The translations under genes were made by a program, and so were the position numbers. Below are positions 16,448 to 23,145 of a stretch of 27,834 bases of DNA, one piece after another. This DNA comes from DASUPK01 sp036520315. Lineage in GTDB: Bacteria > Actinomycetota > Thermoleophilia > Solirubrobacterales > 70-9. Within the stretch, counting starts at the first letter, position 1. Each line of letters begins with the position of its first letter. The stretch covers positions 1 to 27,834 of the forward strand of contig DATDJZ010000151.1 in the NCBI GenBank assembly GCA_036520315.1, given 5' to 3'. The notes under the pieces were generated by a model, which was given only the letters and a program-made list of their open reading frames with translations, was not told the DNA's origin and did no database searches.

Positions 16448-16918
16448 TCAGTAGCTCCCACCGAGCTTGCCGTGGTCCCAGCTGGCTACCCGCGTCGGCC
16501 GGAACCGGATCGCTACCCGCTTCGGCGCCTGTGCTCGGAGGCCGGCGGCGGCGTCCCCCTCCACCGAGGAGATCCCCTCGCTGTAGCGGACTGTCATCTC
16601 CCTGGCGTAGTCGACGATCTGCTCGAGGTCGCGGATGATCTCCGCCTCGGCCTCGATCTGAACGCCTCGCAGCTCCACGTATTCGACGCCGGTCTCGATC
16701 AGCAGCGTGGCGCGGGGGTCTCGCTCGAGGTTCTTCACCTTCTGTGACTTCGCGTACGTCCAGATCCAGATCTCGCCGTCGCGCGGGACGTACCAGAGCG
16801 GCATCACGTGCGGCCAGCCGCGCGGCCCGAGGGAGGACACCACCACGATCCGCTCGTTCTCGATCAGCTCACGCTGCTCGTCCTCGGTGAGAGTGATCTG
16901 GTCGCGCCGGGACGGCAC
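16448..16918 (-). CDS. Pyridoxamine 5'-phosphate oxidase (PPOX) family protein, possibly F420- or FMN-dependent
   Basis: 156 residues with the split-barrel flavin/deazaflavin fold. Seen: an N-terminal helix TEDEQRELIENERIVVVSSL, GPRGWPHVMPLWYVP (the first strand pair, with the His-Met-Pro stretch common in these proteins), DGEIWIWTYAKSQKVKNLERDPRATLLIE (the cofactor-phosphate-binding Lys and Arg region in many members) and a C-terminal APKRVAIRFRPTRVASWDHGKL. This arrangement resembles actinobacterial F420-dependent reductases of the PPOX class, but FMN use cannot be excluded. The GTG at 16918 is the only reasonable start; repeat copy B touches it (one base apart), leaving no visible ribosome binding site. 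It follows the acylase gene by 2 bases, so it is probably translated by coupling or poorly translated. Confidence 0.83.
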   Translation of the reverse strand: MPSRRDQITLTEDEQRELIENERIVVVSSLGPRGWPHVMPLWYVPRDGEIWIWTYAKSQKVKNLERDPRATLLIETGVEYVELRGVQIEAEAEIIRDLEQIVDYAREMTVRYSEGISSVEGDAAAGLRAQAPKRVAIRFRPTRVASWDHGKLGGSY

Positions 16919-16919
16919 G

Positions 16920-16954
16920 ATCAAACGGGTTGCCCTGACGGGCGCCCTGGCGTC
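16920..16954 (+). repeat. Intergenic hairpin repeat, copy B, overlapping a gene 3' end
   Basis: 35 bases, beginning ATCAAACGGGT like copy A and matching it at 30 of 35 positions. Stem: outer GGG/CCC, bulged T, T-G wobble, GCCC/GGGC, loop TGAC. The stem differences from copy A are compensatory. On the minus strand it encodes the last ~10 residues and stop codon of the acylase gene and ends one base before the PPOX GTG. Confidence 0.75.
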
Positions 16955-19347
16955 ACGCCGTCCGCCGGGATGAGCACGAGGGTCTCGAAGGGGGCCTCTC
17001 CGGCCATCGGCTGCATCGTCCCGGCCTCCCAACGCGGCTGCAGATCGTCGTAGTGACGGCTCCAGGCGTGCCCGGACTGACCGGTGAACGCCTGCCACCG
17101 TGATCGCTCCGGCGCCGAGGGATCCGCCACCATCCGCCAGCTCGGGGCCCAGATCGCGTGGTAGGGATCGTTCGGGTTGTAGGCGATCTGCGCCACTGTC
17201 TCCTGCGCGCCACCCGGATGGAGCGTGCGGTTGAAGATCAACTCCGACACTGGATTGACCGCCCCGAGCGCGTGCGGGAACTCCAGCGCGTGCACATCGC
17301 CCCAGCGCCATTGCTCGGGATCGGGTCCGAAGCGCTCCTCGAGGTCGCCGAGGGCGCCGCGCAGCGCCTCCAGGGCCAGCTCGTCCCAGGAGCCGCCGAT
17401 CAAGTCCTCGTCCGCCTCCTCCCAGAGTTCGAGCAGATGGGCGTGCCAGCGCCAGGGCGAGGTGACGTGGGCGATGAACCCGTTGTCGGCGCGGTCCAGG
17501 TAGCGCTCTGCGAGATCCCGGTCGCCGATCGCCGCTCGGGTGAACTCCCGCGCCAGGCGGAGCAGGAAGGCCTGGTAGATCGTGCCCGCGACGGTGCGGG
17601 GGCCGAGGGTCCGGTCCCAGCTCTTCAGGCGCTCGATCGCCCTGACCTCGCGCTGGCTGGTCGGCTGCAGGCGGGCCAGGCGATGAACGACCTCGTCGCC
17701 CGGGATCGAGTACAGGTCGGTCTGCATGCGGCGGAAGTCGTCCAGGTCGTGCTGCTCGCGCTCGCCGAGCAACTGCTCGACGCGCGCGGCCCGATAGCCG
17801 TCCAGCCAGTCGCTGGTGATGTGGTGCGAATACGAGGAGTCGACGACCTTGTTGTTCGCCGTGACGACGTAGCCCTCGTCGGGATCGACCAGCTCGGGCA
17901 GCTCGTCGTAGGGGATCCAGCCCTCCCACTCGAACTCACCGGTCCAACCCGGCTTCGGCAGGTCGGGGCAGTCCCCCTTCCGCATCGGGATCCGGCCGAC
18001 CATCTTGTAGCCGATCGACCCGTGGCGGTCGGCCCAGACGAGATTCGAGACCGGCATCGCCAGGTCGCGCAGGAGCTCGACGAGCTCAGGGCCGCTGCGG
18101 GGCTCGAGCACGTTCAGGAAGGCGGGGGAGATCGCGGGCGCATCGAGCCCGGCCCAGCGGAGGGCAAGCGGCTGCTCGTCATCGGCTCCCAGGGCCCCGT
18201 TGACGATCGGGCCGTGGTGCGTGATGCGGACCTCGTGCCGAACGGCGGCGTCGTGCCCTCGCACCGCGATCAGCTCCTCGATGATCTCGAGCGGGCGCTG
18301 CTCTCCCTCGAACTCGTAGCTCTCCTCCTCGACCCGCTCGACGAAGAGGTCTTCGACGTCGGCCATGACATTGGTGAAGGCGAAGGCGACGTCGTCGTTC
18401 TGGCCCAGGGAGATCCCCGGCAGACCCGGGATGGAGGCGCCCCGGCAGAAGCGGCCGCCGAGCTCGAGCGCGATCTCGTACCAGACACCGGGCATGCCGC
18501 TTGGGAGATGGGGGTCGCCGGCCAGCAGGGGGCCGCCGGTCGCCGAGCGGGCCGGCTTCACCGCCCAGTTGTTCGACCCGCCGGCGGCCGCGGCCAACCC
18601 GATCTGCTCCCGCACTCGCCCGATCTGCTCGGCGAGGCGTAGGCCGTCACCGTCGAAGCCGTGGCCGGGATGGAGCACGACCGGGTTGCCCTTCGGGTAG
18701 GTGGGATCGATCTTGGCGGCGCGCTCCTCGCCCAGCTCTCGGACCAGGTCCGCGCGCAACAGCTCCCGCTCCCAGTTGGTCGACAGCCCGAAGGAGAGGA
18801 GCTTGCCCCCAGCCAGCATGTCGGCGGGGCGCCAGGGCTCGAACTCGAGGCGAAGCAGCTGAAACTCGGCCGCCGGCGCGGAGGCGATCCGGGCAGCCTC
18901 ATTGAGCCCGGCGCAGTAGGCGTCGAGCAGGGCGCGGAGGTCGCTCTCGAGCTCGGCCTCCTCGCGCAGCGCAACCCGGCGCAGGCCCAGCGTGCGCATC
19001 AGCCGGTCCACCGGCAGGCCCACGTCCCCGGCGATCTCGGCGATCCGGCCGGAGGTGATCCGGCGGTTCACCTCGCATTGCCAGAGCCGGTCCTGGCCGT
19101 GGCAGAAGCCCTGGCCGTACCAGAGGTCCACCGGCGTCTGGGCACGCACAGTCGGCATCCCCCAGCGGTCGCGGACGATCTCGAGCGGGCCCTCGACGCC
19201 CCGAACCTGGAGATCGCCGGCGGTTCGGGGGAGTGGCCGGCGGAAGAGCTGCCACCAGAGCCCCACCGCCGTCCCGCCGAGGAGGGCCGTGCCGATTCCC
19301 ATGCCCTTGGCGCCGGTCCGAAGTAGCCGGCCTAGGTCCATGCCCAT
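16921..19347 (-). CDS. Penicillin acylase family N-terminal-nucleophile amidohydrolase
   Basis: 808 residues, matching unprocessed precursors of the family (which includes penicillin G acylase, aculeacin acylase and acyl-homoserine-lactone acylases). The proposed autocleavage site is GG|SNNWAV, making Ser258 the catalytic nucleophile at the start of the beta chain; the alpha chain contains RDRWGMPTVRAQ and GQGFCHGQDRLWQCEVNRR, conserved stretches of the family. Downstream landmarks are GDPHLPSGMPGVWYEI and TNVMADVEDLFVER. An N-terminal hydrophobic segment (about 14-34) looks like a signal anchor, so the enzyme is probably outside the membrane. Starts at 19347 (TGATG, one-base overlap with the MBL gene stop) or at 19341. 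The C-terminal ~10 residues are encoded by repeat copy B. The substrate is unknown. Confidence 0.94.
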   Translation of the reverse strand: MGMDLGRLLRTGAKGMGIGTALLGGTAVGLWWQLFRRPLPRTAGDLQVRGVEGPLEIVRDRWGMPTVRAQTPVDLWYGQGFCHGQDRLWQCEVNRRITSGRIAEIAGDVGLPVDRLMRTLGLRRVALREEAELESDLRALLDAYCAGLNEAARIASAPAAEFQLLRLEFEPWRPADMLAGGKLLSFGLSTNWERELLRADLVRELGEERAAKIDPTYPKGNPVVLHPGHGFDGDGLRLAEQIGRVREQIGLAAAAGGSNNWAVKPARSATGGPLLAGDPHLPSGMPGVWYEIALELGGRFCRGASIPGLPGISLGQNDDVAFAFTNVMADVEDLFVERVEEESYEFEGEQRPLEIIEELIAVRGHDAAVRHEVRITHHGPIVNGALGADDEQPLALRWAGLDAPAISPAFLNVLEPRSGPELVELLRDLAMPVSNLVWADRHGSIGYKMVGRIPMRKGDCPDLPKPGWTGEFEWEGWIPYDELPELVDPDEGYVVTANNKVVDSSYSHHITSDWLDGYRAARVEQLLGEREQHDLDDFRRMQTDLYSIPGDEVVHRLARLQPTSQREVRAIERLKSWDRTLGPRTVAGTIYQAFLLRLAREFTRAAIGDRDLAERYLDRADNGFIAHVTSPWRWHAHLLELWEEADEDLIGGSWDELALEALRGALGDLEERFGPDPEQWRWGDVHALEFPHALGAVNPVSELIFNRTLHPGGAQETVAQIAYNPNDPYHAIWAPSWRMVADPSAPERSRWQAFTGQSGHAWSRHYDDLQPRWEAGTMQPMAGEAPFETLVLIPADGVTPGRPSGQPV

Positions 19348-20057
19348 CAGTCCTTGATATCAGGCGGCAGGCGCTCTTCCTCGTCGAGCTTCTCGAGGTG
19401 GGCCTCCATTGCCAGCGCGGCGGCGGGCTGGAGCTGCTCCGGGACGTCGTCCCAGACCTCCGCCAGGAGATTCGCCCGTGAGCGCTCACCGCGCTCGAGC
19501 GCGGCGACCAGACGGCGCTCCCGCATCATCCGGTGCTCGACGTATTCGGCGATCTTGGCCGTCGGGTCGTGGATCTGGGGCCCGTGGCCCGGGTAGAGGA
19601 CCTCGAGATCGAGTTCGCCCAGCCGCTCGAGGGAGCGCATGTAGTCGGCCAGCGAGCCACCCAGCCGGCGGGGGCCCACGATCGTCGAGCCCTCGCCGAG
19701 GATCAGATCGCCGCAGAAGCACGCCCGCCCGAGCACGAAGGAGAGATGCTCGGCCGCGTGCCCCGGCGTGGCGATCGCCGTCATCCCCGCAACCACGTCG
19801 CCGTCGTGGGGGCGCTCGGGCTGGATGCCGAGCAGCGCCACGCCCGCCAGGTGGTCGGCGTCGTCGTGGGTGACCAGCACCGTTCCGATGCCCCCGCGTG
19901 CCTCAGCCGCCCGCCGGACCGCGTCGATGTGCTCGGGGATGTCCGGACCCGGATCGATCACCACCGCCGGGTCTCGCCCGACGACGTAGGTGTTGGTCCC
20001 TTCAAGGGTCATCGGCCCGGGGTTGGGGGCCGTCAGCCGCACGACGTCGATGGTCAT
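19347..20057 (-). CDS. MBL-fold metallohydrolase with altered metal motif
   Basis: 236 residues, metallo-beta-lactamase fold in the LACTB2/glyoxalase II-like branch: N-terminal NPGPMTLEGTNTYVVG and VVIDPGPDIPEHIDAV, the metal motif THDDADHL (His64, Asp66, Asp68, His69), TPGHAAEH (His100), FCGDLIL (Asp117) and PGHG (His158). The family motif is H-x-H-x-D-H; the second His is Asp66 here (codon GAC), whereas all other ligands are present. A C-terminal helical region (about 165-236) with ERRLVAALERG is the typical LACTB2-like substrate-binding extension. Its stop overlaps the acylase start. It is transcribed divergently from arsR; no clear ribosome binding site or -10 is visible. The reaction (hydrolysis of a thioester, phosphodiester or RNA) cannot be decided. 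Confidence 0.88.
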   Translation of the reverse strand: MTIDVVRLTAPNPGPMTLEGTNTYVVGRDPAVVIDPGPDIPEHIDAVRRAAEARGGIGTVLVTHDDADHLAGVALLGIQPERPHDGDVVAGMTAIATPGHAAEHLSFVLGRACFCGDLILGEGSTIVGPRRLGGSLADYMRSLERLGELDLEVLYPGHGPQIHDPTAKIAEYVEHRMMRERRLVAALERGERSRANLLAEVWDDVPEQLQPAAALAMEAHLEKLDEEERLPPDIKD

Positions 20058-20076
20058 CGGTCGGCATTCTGCCGGG

Positions 20077-20106
20077 TTGACAGGTGACTAAAAGGTCACA
20101 TATACT
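20077..20106 (+). promoter_or_regulatory. Near-consensus promoter of the arsR operon
   Basis: -35 TTGACA (20077-20082, perfect), 18-base spacer, -10 TATACT (20101-20106, five of six). The start point should be around 20112-20114, two to four bases before the ATG at 20116, so the arsR mRNA is essentially leaderless. Confidence 0.85.
20084..20099. promoter_or_regulatory. Inverted repeat in the arsR promoter spacer, probable ArsR operator
   Basis: GTGAC (20084-20088), six bases, GTCAC (20095-20099), lying wholly between the -35 and -10 of the arsR promoter. A repressor bound here would block RNA polymerase; autorepression by the ArsR protein is the likely use. A second small inverted repeat, CGGCA-TTC-TGCCG (20062-20074), sits between the -35 and the divergent MBL gene. 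Confidence 0.65.
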
Positions 20107-20115
20107 TGAGAAGAC

Positions 20116-20475
20116 ATGGACGAGGACGTGGTGTTCAGGGCGCTCGCCGCGCCGACCAGGCGGAAGCTGCTCGACGAGCTCTTCCGGAAGGACGGTCAGA
20201 CCCTGAGCGAACTCGGCCGCAAGCTGCCGATGTCGCGCTTCGGGGTGATGAAGCACCTCGGGGTGCTCGAGGAGGCCAACCTTGTGGTCACCCGCAGGCG
20301 CGGCCGCGAGAAGCTCCACTTTCTCAACCCCATCCCGATCCGCCTCATCCACGACCGCTGGGTGAGCAAGTACGCCGAGCCGCTGGCGGCGACGCTCAGC
20401 GGAATCAAGAAAGAGCTAGAGGAGGAAGAACATGCAGAAGTTCCCCGAGGCAGGCACCGCGCTGTATCCAGATGA
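20116..20475 (+). CDS. ArsR/SmtB family transcriptional regulator
   Basis: 119 residues. The N-terminus FRALAAPTRRKLLDELF is typical of ArsR proteins, followed by a winged helix-turn-helix (LSELGRKLPMSRFGVMKHL, about 31-49, then the wing around LVVTRRRGREKLHFL). There is no cysteine at all, so this is not a metal sensor; it resembles the ArsR repressors paired with AHSA1/SRPBCC proteins, which respond to organic ligands or partner proteins. The last 44 bases overlap the next gene in another frame. First gene of a four-gene operon that it probably represses via the inverted repeat in its promoter. Confidence 0.93.
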   Translation: MDEDVVFRALAAPTRRKLLDELFRKDGQTLSELGRKLPMSRFGVMKHLGVLEEANLVVTRRRGREKLHFLNPIPIRLIHDRWVSKYAEPLAATLSGIKKELEEEEHAEVPRGRHRAVSR

Positions 20476-20935
20476 CACCGCCGCCGTATTCGAGATCTTC
20501 ATCAAGACCACTCCGGAGCGGCTCTGGAAGGCGATCACCGACCGTGACATGCGAGCCAAGTACAGCTTCGGCGTCGGCACCGAATCGGACTGGACTCAGG
20601 GCTCGAGCTACAAGTCCTCCGTCCCCGGCGTGATCGACATCGCCGAGGGCGAGAACGTCGAGGTCGACCCGCCCCGCCGCCTGGTGCAGACCTTCACCGC
20701 CCTGTGGAGCGATGAGGTGAAGGGCGCGGGCGCCTCCAGGGTGACCTGGGAGATCGAGCCGGTCGGCGATGACTCGTGTCGGCTGATCGTCACCCACGAT
20801 CAGCTCACGCCCGGCGCGAACGGCGAGCTCTACGGTGGCTGGCCGATGATTCTCTCCGGCCTGAAGACGCTGCTGGAGACCGGCGAGGACCTGACCACGC
20901 CGGGCTCGCTGCGCTACTCGCAGACGGCCAAGTGA
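20432..20935 (+). CDS. AHSA1-type SRPBCC domain protein
   Basis: 167 residues of the Activator-of-Hsp90-ATPase-1-like/START-like family. Seen: VFEIFIKTTPERLWKAITD (18-36, the first strand and helix), KYSFGVGTESDWTQGSSY, EVDPPRRLVQTFTALWSDE (the conserved central P-P-R-R-L stretch) and a C-terminal helix GGWPMILSGLKTLLETGE. These proteins have a ligand pocket and are frequently encoded directly after an ArsR regulator, as here. Strong ribosome binding site (GGAGG) before the ATG at 20432, which lies inside the arsR 3' end. The ligand is unknown. Confidence 0.9.
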   Translation: MQKFPEAGTALYPDDTAAVFEIFIKTTPERLWKAITDRDMRAKYSFGVGTESDWTQGSSYKSSVPGVIDIAEGENVEVDPPRRLVQTFTALWSDEVKGAGASRVTWEIEPVGDDSCRLIVTHDQLTPGANGELYGGWPMILSGLKTLLETGEDLTTPGSLRYSQTAK

Positions 20936-20945
20936 CACCCGCCCG

Positions 20946-21788
20946 GTGCCTGAGGCGACCACACTGCTCACTGGTATCGCCTTCCCGGAGTCGCCTCGCT
21001 GGCATGACGGCAGGCTCTGGTTCTCGGACTGGGTCGCCCGCGAGGTGATCGCGCTCGACCCGGACGGCGGCCACGAGGTGATGGCCAGGGTCGATGCCTT
21101 CCCATTCTCGATCGACTGGCTTCCGGACGGTCCGATGCTGGTGACCGCCGGGCGACAGGTGCTTCGTCTCGAGCCTGACGGCTCGCTAAGCCTCCACGCC
21201 GATCTCGAGAAGCTGACGGAACACGGCTGGAACGAGATCGTTGTCGACCGCCGAGGGAACGCCTACGTCAACGCGCCGGGCTTTGACCTGATGGGCGGTG
21301 GCGAGTTTGCACCCGGCAGGATCGGCCTACTCAGACAGGACGGCACGGCGGAGCAGATCGCGGACGGAGTCGCTTTTCCGAACGGGATGGCGGTGACCCC
21401 CGACCACACGACGCTGATCGTCGCGGACTCCTACGCCAAGGAGCTGATCGGCTTCGACATCGGCACCGACGGCACTCTTTCGAACCGCAGGACATGGGCC
21501 GACCTCGGGGAGGGAGTCCCGGATGGCATCTGTCTCGATGCAGACGGAGCGGTCTGGTACGCGGATGTCCCCAACCGCGGCTGCGTTCGAGTGGCCGAGG
21601 GCGGCGAGGTGCTCAATCGGTTCGAGTTCGACCGCGGTTGCTTCGCCTGCATGCTCGGCGGCGCCGACGGGCGCACGCTCTTCGTCCTGGCCCAGGACTG
21701 GAGCGGGCCCGAGGCGATCGGCAAGGGTCCGCGTACGGGTCGGGTCCTGGCAGCGGAGGCGCCGGCGGCGCACGCCGGATATCCCTAG
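20946..21788 (+). CDS. SMP-30/gluconolactonase/LRE family protein
   Basis: 280 residues predicted to form the six-bladed beta-propeller of SMP-30 lactonases. Seen: FPESPRWHDGRLWFSD (13-28) with the metal-binding Glu15, GWNEIVVDRRGNAYVN with Asn96, VAFPNGMAVTPDHTTLIVADS with Asn146 and VPDGICLDADGAVWYAD with Asp193; these correspond to the metal-site residues of the family. Likely a calcium- or zinc-dependent lactone hydrolase in the cytoplasm (no signal peptide). Start: GTG at 20946, ten bases after the preceding stop, with no obvious ribosome binding site, which suggests translational coupling. No other in-frame start gives the conserved N-terminus. Confidence 0.91.
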   Translation: MPEATTLLTGIAFPESPRWHDGRLWFSDWVAREVIALDPDGGHEVMARVDAFPFSIDWLPDGPMLVTAGRQVLRLEPDGSLSLHADLEKLTEHGWNEIVVDRRGNAYVNAPGFDLMGGGEFAPGRIGLLRQDGTAEQIADGVAFPNGMAVTPDHTTLIVADSYAKELIGFDIGTDGTLSNRRTWADLGEGVPDGICLDADGAVWYADVPNRGCVRVAEGGEVLNRFEFDRGCFACMLGGADGRTLFVLAQDWSGPEAIGKGPRTGRVLAAEAPAAHAGYP

Positions 21789-21808
21789 CGATCTGCGATG
21801 GTGGGGCC

Positions 21809-22210
21809 ATGGCAACGAACACACAGCTGATCAACGGCGTCGACTTCATCGCTTTCCCGACCAAGGACTGGGAGGCCGCCAGGACGTTCTATGGCGAGAC
21901 CCTCGGGCTGCCGTTCGGAAAGCAATGGGGACAGATGCCGGCCGGCGAGTTCGAGACCGGGACCGTGACGATCGCCCTGCTGCAGGTCGATGCCTTCAAC
22001 ATCGACTTCAGCCCCAACACCACGCCGCTCGAGTTCCACGTCGACGACTTCGAGGCCGCCAAGGCGGAGCTCGAGTCCCGCGGCGTCGAGTTCGTCACCG
22101 ACGTGATCGACAGCGGGGTCTGCAAGCAGGCGATCTTCCGGGATCCGGACGGCAACTCGCTGGCGATCCATCACCGCTACGCGACGGACGCGCCTCCGCA
22201 AACCGGCTAG
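21809..22210 (+). CDS. VOC superfamily (glyoxalase/bleomycin-resistance-like) protein
   Basis: 133 residues forming a two-module VOC fold: VDFIAFPTKDWEAARTFYGETLGL (module 1) and LEFHVDDFEAAKAELESRGVEFV, then IFRDPDGNSLAIHHR (module 2). The typical FxDPDGN signature is at 110-116. His77 (EFHVDD) could be a metal ligand, but the first-strand His of many VOC enzymes is replaced by Asp/Phe here, so it may bind a ligand rather than act as a metalloenzyme. ATG at 21809 with GGTGGGG just upstream; earlier in-frame codons lie inside the SMP-30 gene. Last gene of the arsR operon, 20 bases after the SMP-30-like stop and followed by hairpins. Confidence 0.9.
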   Translation: MATNTQLINGVDFIAFPTKDWEAARTFYGETLGLPFGKQWGQMPAGEFETGTVTIALLQVDAFNIDFSPNTTPLEFHVDDFEAAKAELESRGVEFVTDVIDSGVCKQAIFRDPDGNSLAIHHRYATDAPPQTG

Positions 22211-22233
22211 AGCCGTCCCGACCGCCGGGGCTT

Positions 22234-22296
22234 GTCGGCGCGGGCCGACTCTGCGAAGGTCGATTCGCGGAGCTCGTCGAGCCCGCCGACGAGCTC
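22234..22296. terminator. Two hairpins between convergent genes
   Basis: GTCGGC-GCGG-GCCGAC (22234-22249) and a stronger one, GAGCTCGTCG (22270-22279) with its exact complement CGACGAGCTC (22287-22296) around a seven-base loop. They fill the 90-base gap between the plus-strand VOC gene and the minus-strand dienelactone hydrolase gene and probably end both transcripts. Confidence 0.65.
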
Positions 22297-22300
22297 TGAG

Positions 22301-23080
22301 TTAGCCGGGGAGACCGGCGAGGAAATGGAGGATCCGCCGCCAGGCGTCCTCGGACTCCTCGGCGAACTCGTCCTGCTTCTTGTCGAAGAACGAGTGCGGC
22401 GCGCCGGGATAGACGTGGATCTCGTGCTCGACGCCCGCGCCGGTGAGCGCCGCTTCGAACTCGTCGATCTGCTCCTTCGGAATGGCCTGATCGGCGCCGC
22501 CGAAGAGGCCGAGCAGGGGACGTTCGATGTCGGCGGCTTGGGTCAAGACTCCGTGTCCGTCGAATCTCGAGGGATCGAGGACGCCGTAAAGGCCAACCAC
22601 CCCGGCGAGATCCAGATCGGGGCTGGCCCCAGCTACGAACGACAGCGATCCACCGAAGCAGAAGCCGACGGTGACCGGCGGACCGGCCCCGGCGCGCCGG
22701 CGGAGCTCGACCGCCGCGGTGGCGAGGTCGTCGAGAGCCTGGTCCAGCTTCACCTGCTCGCGATGAGGCCCGTAGTCGAACTCGTCGTCGCGTGGGCCGA
22801 GGCCGGCGGTCCGCCCGTAGTAGTCGAAGGTGATCGCATGGTGCCCGGTTTCCGCGAACCGCTCGGCCAGCTCGATGTAGAAGGGGTAGAGCCCGCGCAC
22901 GTCGGGGATGATCACCACTCCGGGCTCTCCGCCCTCGGGAGCCTGCGCGAGCGCCGCCGAGAAGTCAGTGCCGTCGTCTGAGGTAAGCGTGAGAAGCTCG
23001 GCGGCGGCGCCCCCCGCGATCGGCCGGCAGATCAGGTCGGGAGGAAGCTCGGGCGGCCGTGAGTCGTAGTCGAAGCACAT
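22301..23080 (-). CDS. Dienelactone hydrolase family protein
   Basis: 259 residues, alpha/beta hydrolase fold. The catalytic triad of dienelactone hydrolases is present: Cys141 in GFCFGG, Asp197 in GGADQAIP and His229 in PHSFFD. The oxyanion region GVVIIPDVRGLYPFYIELAERFAE (54-77) is also typical. In the named family the enzyme opens dienelactones in chlorocatechol degradation, but most members have other small-ester substrates and no catechol genes are nearby. Cytoplasmic, no signal peptide. ATG at 23080; a possible promoter ends about eight bases before it, so the mRNA may be leaderless. Confidence 0.92.
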   Translation of the reverse strand: MCFDYDSRPPELPPDLICRPIAGGAAAELLTLTSDDGTDFSAALAQAPEGGEPGVVIIPDVRGLYPFYIELAERFAETGHHAITFDYYGRTAGLGPRDDEFDYGPHREQVKLDQALDDLATAAVELRRRAGAGPPVTVGFCFGGSLSFVAGASPDLDLAGVVGLYGVLDPSRFDGHGVLTQAADIERPLLGLFGGADQAIPKEQIDEFEAALTGAGVEHEIHVYPGAPHSFFDKKQDEFAEESEDAWRRILHFLAGLPG

Positions 23081-23088
23081 TGCGAATC

Positions 23089-23117
23089 AGACTATTGACG
23101 GGACGGCTTCGTAACAA
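23089..23117 (-). promoter_or_regulatory. Possible promoter of the dienelactone hydrolase gene
   Basis: Minus strand: -35 TTGTTA (23112-23117), 17-base spacer, -10 TAGTCT (23089-23094; fits TAnnnT). The start point would be within a few bases of the ATG at 23080. Confidence 0.45.
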
Positions 23118-23119
23118 AG

Positions 23120-23138
23120 GGCGGCCACAAAGACCGCC
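23120..23138 (-). terminator. Hairpin after pafBC
   Basis: Minus strand GGCGGTC-TTTGT-GGCCGCC, a 7-bp stem with one G-U pair, followed by CTTTGTT. It begins 8 bases after the pafBC stop and lies just upstream of the dienelactone hydrolase -35. Confidence 0.5.
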
Positions 23139-23145
23139 GCCGAAT

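Noticed and set aside
16448..17929. A 493-residue reading of the PPOX gene
   Set aside because: The first ~337 residues are an off-frame reading of the acylase gene with low-complexity Arg/Gly sequence.
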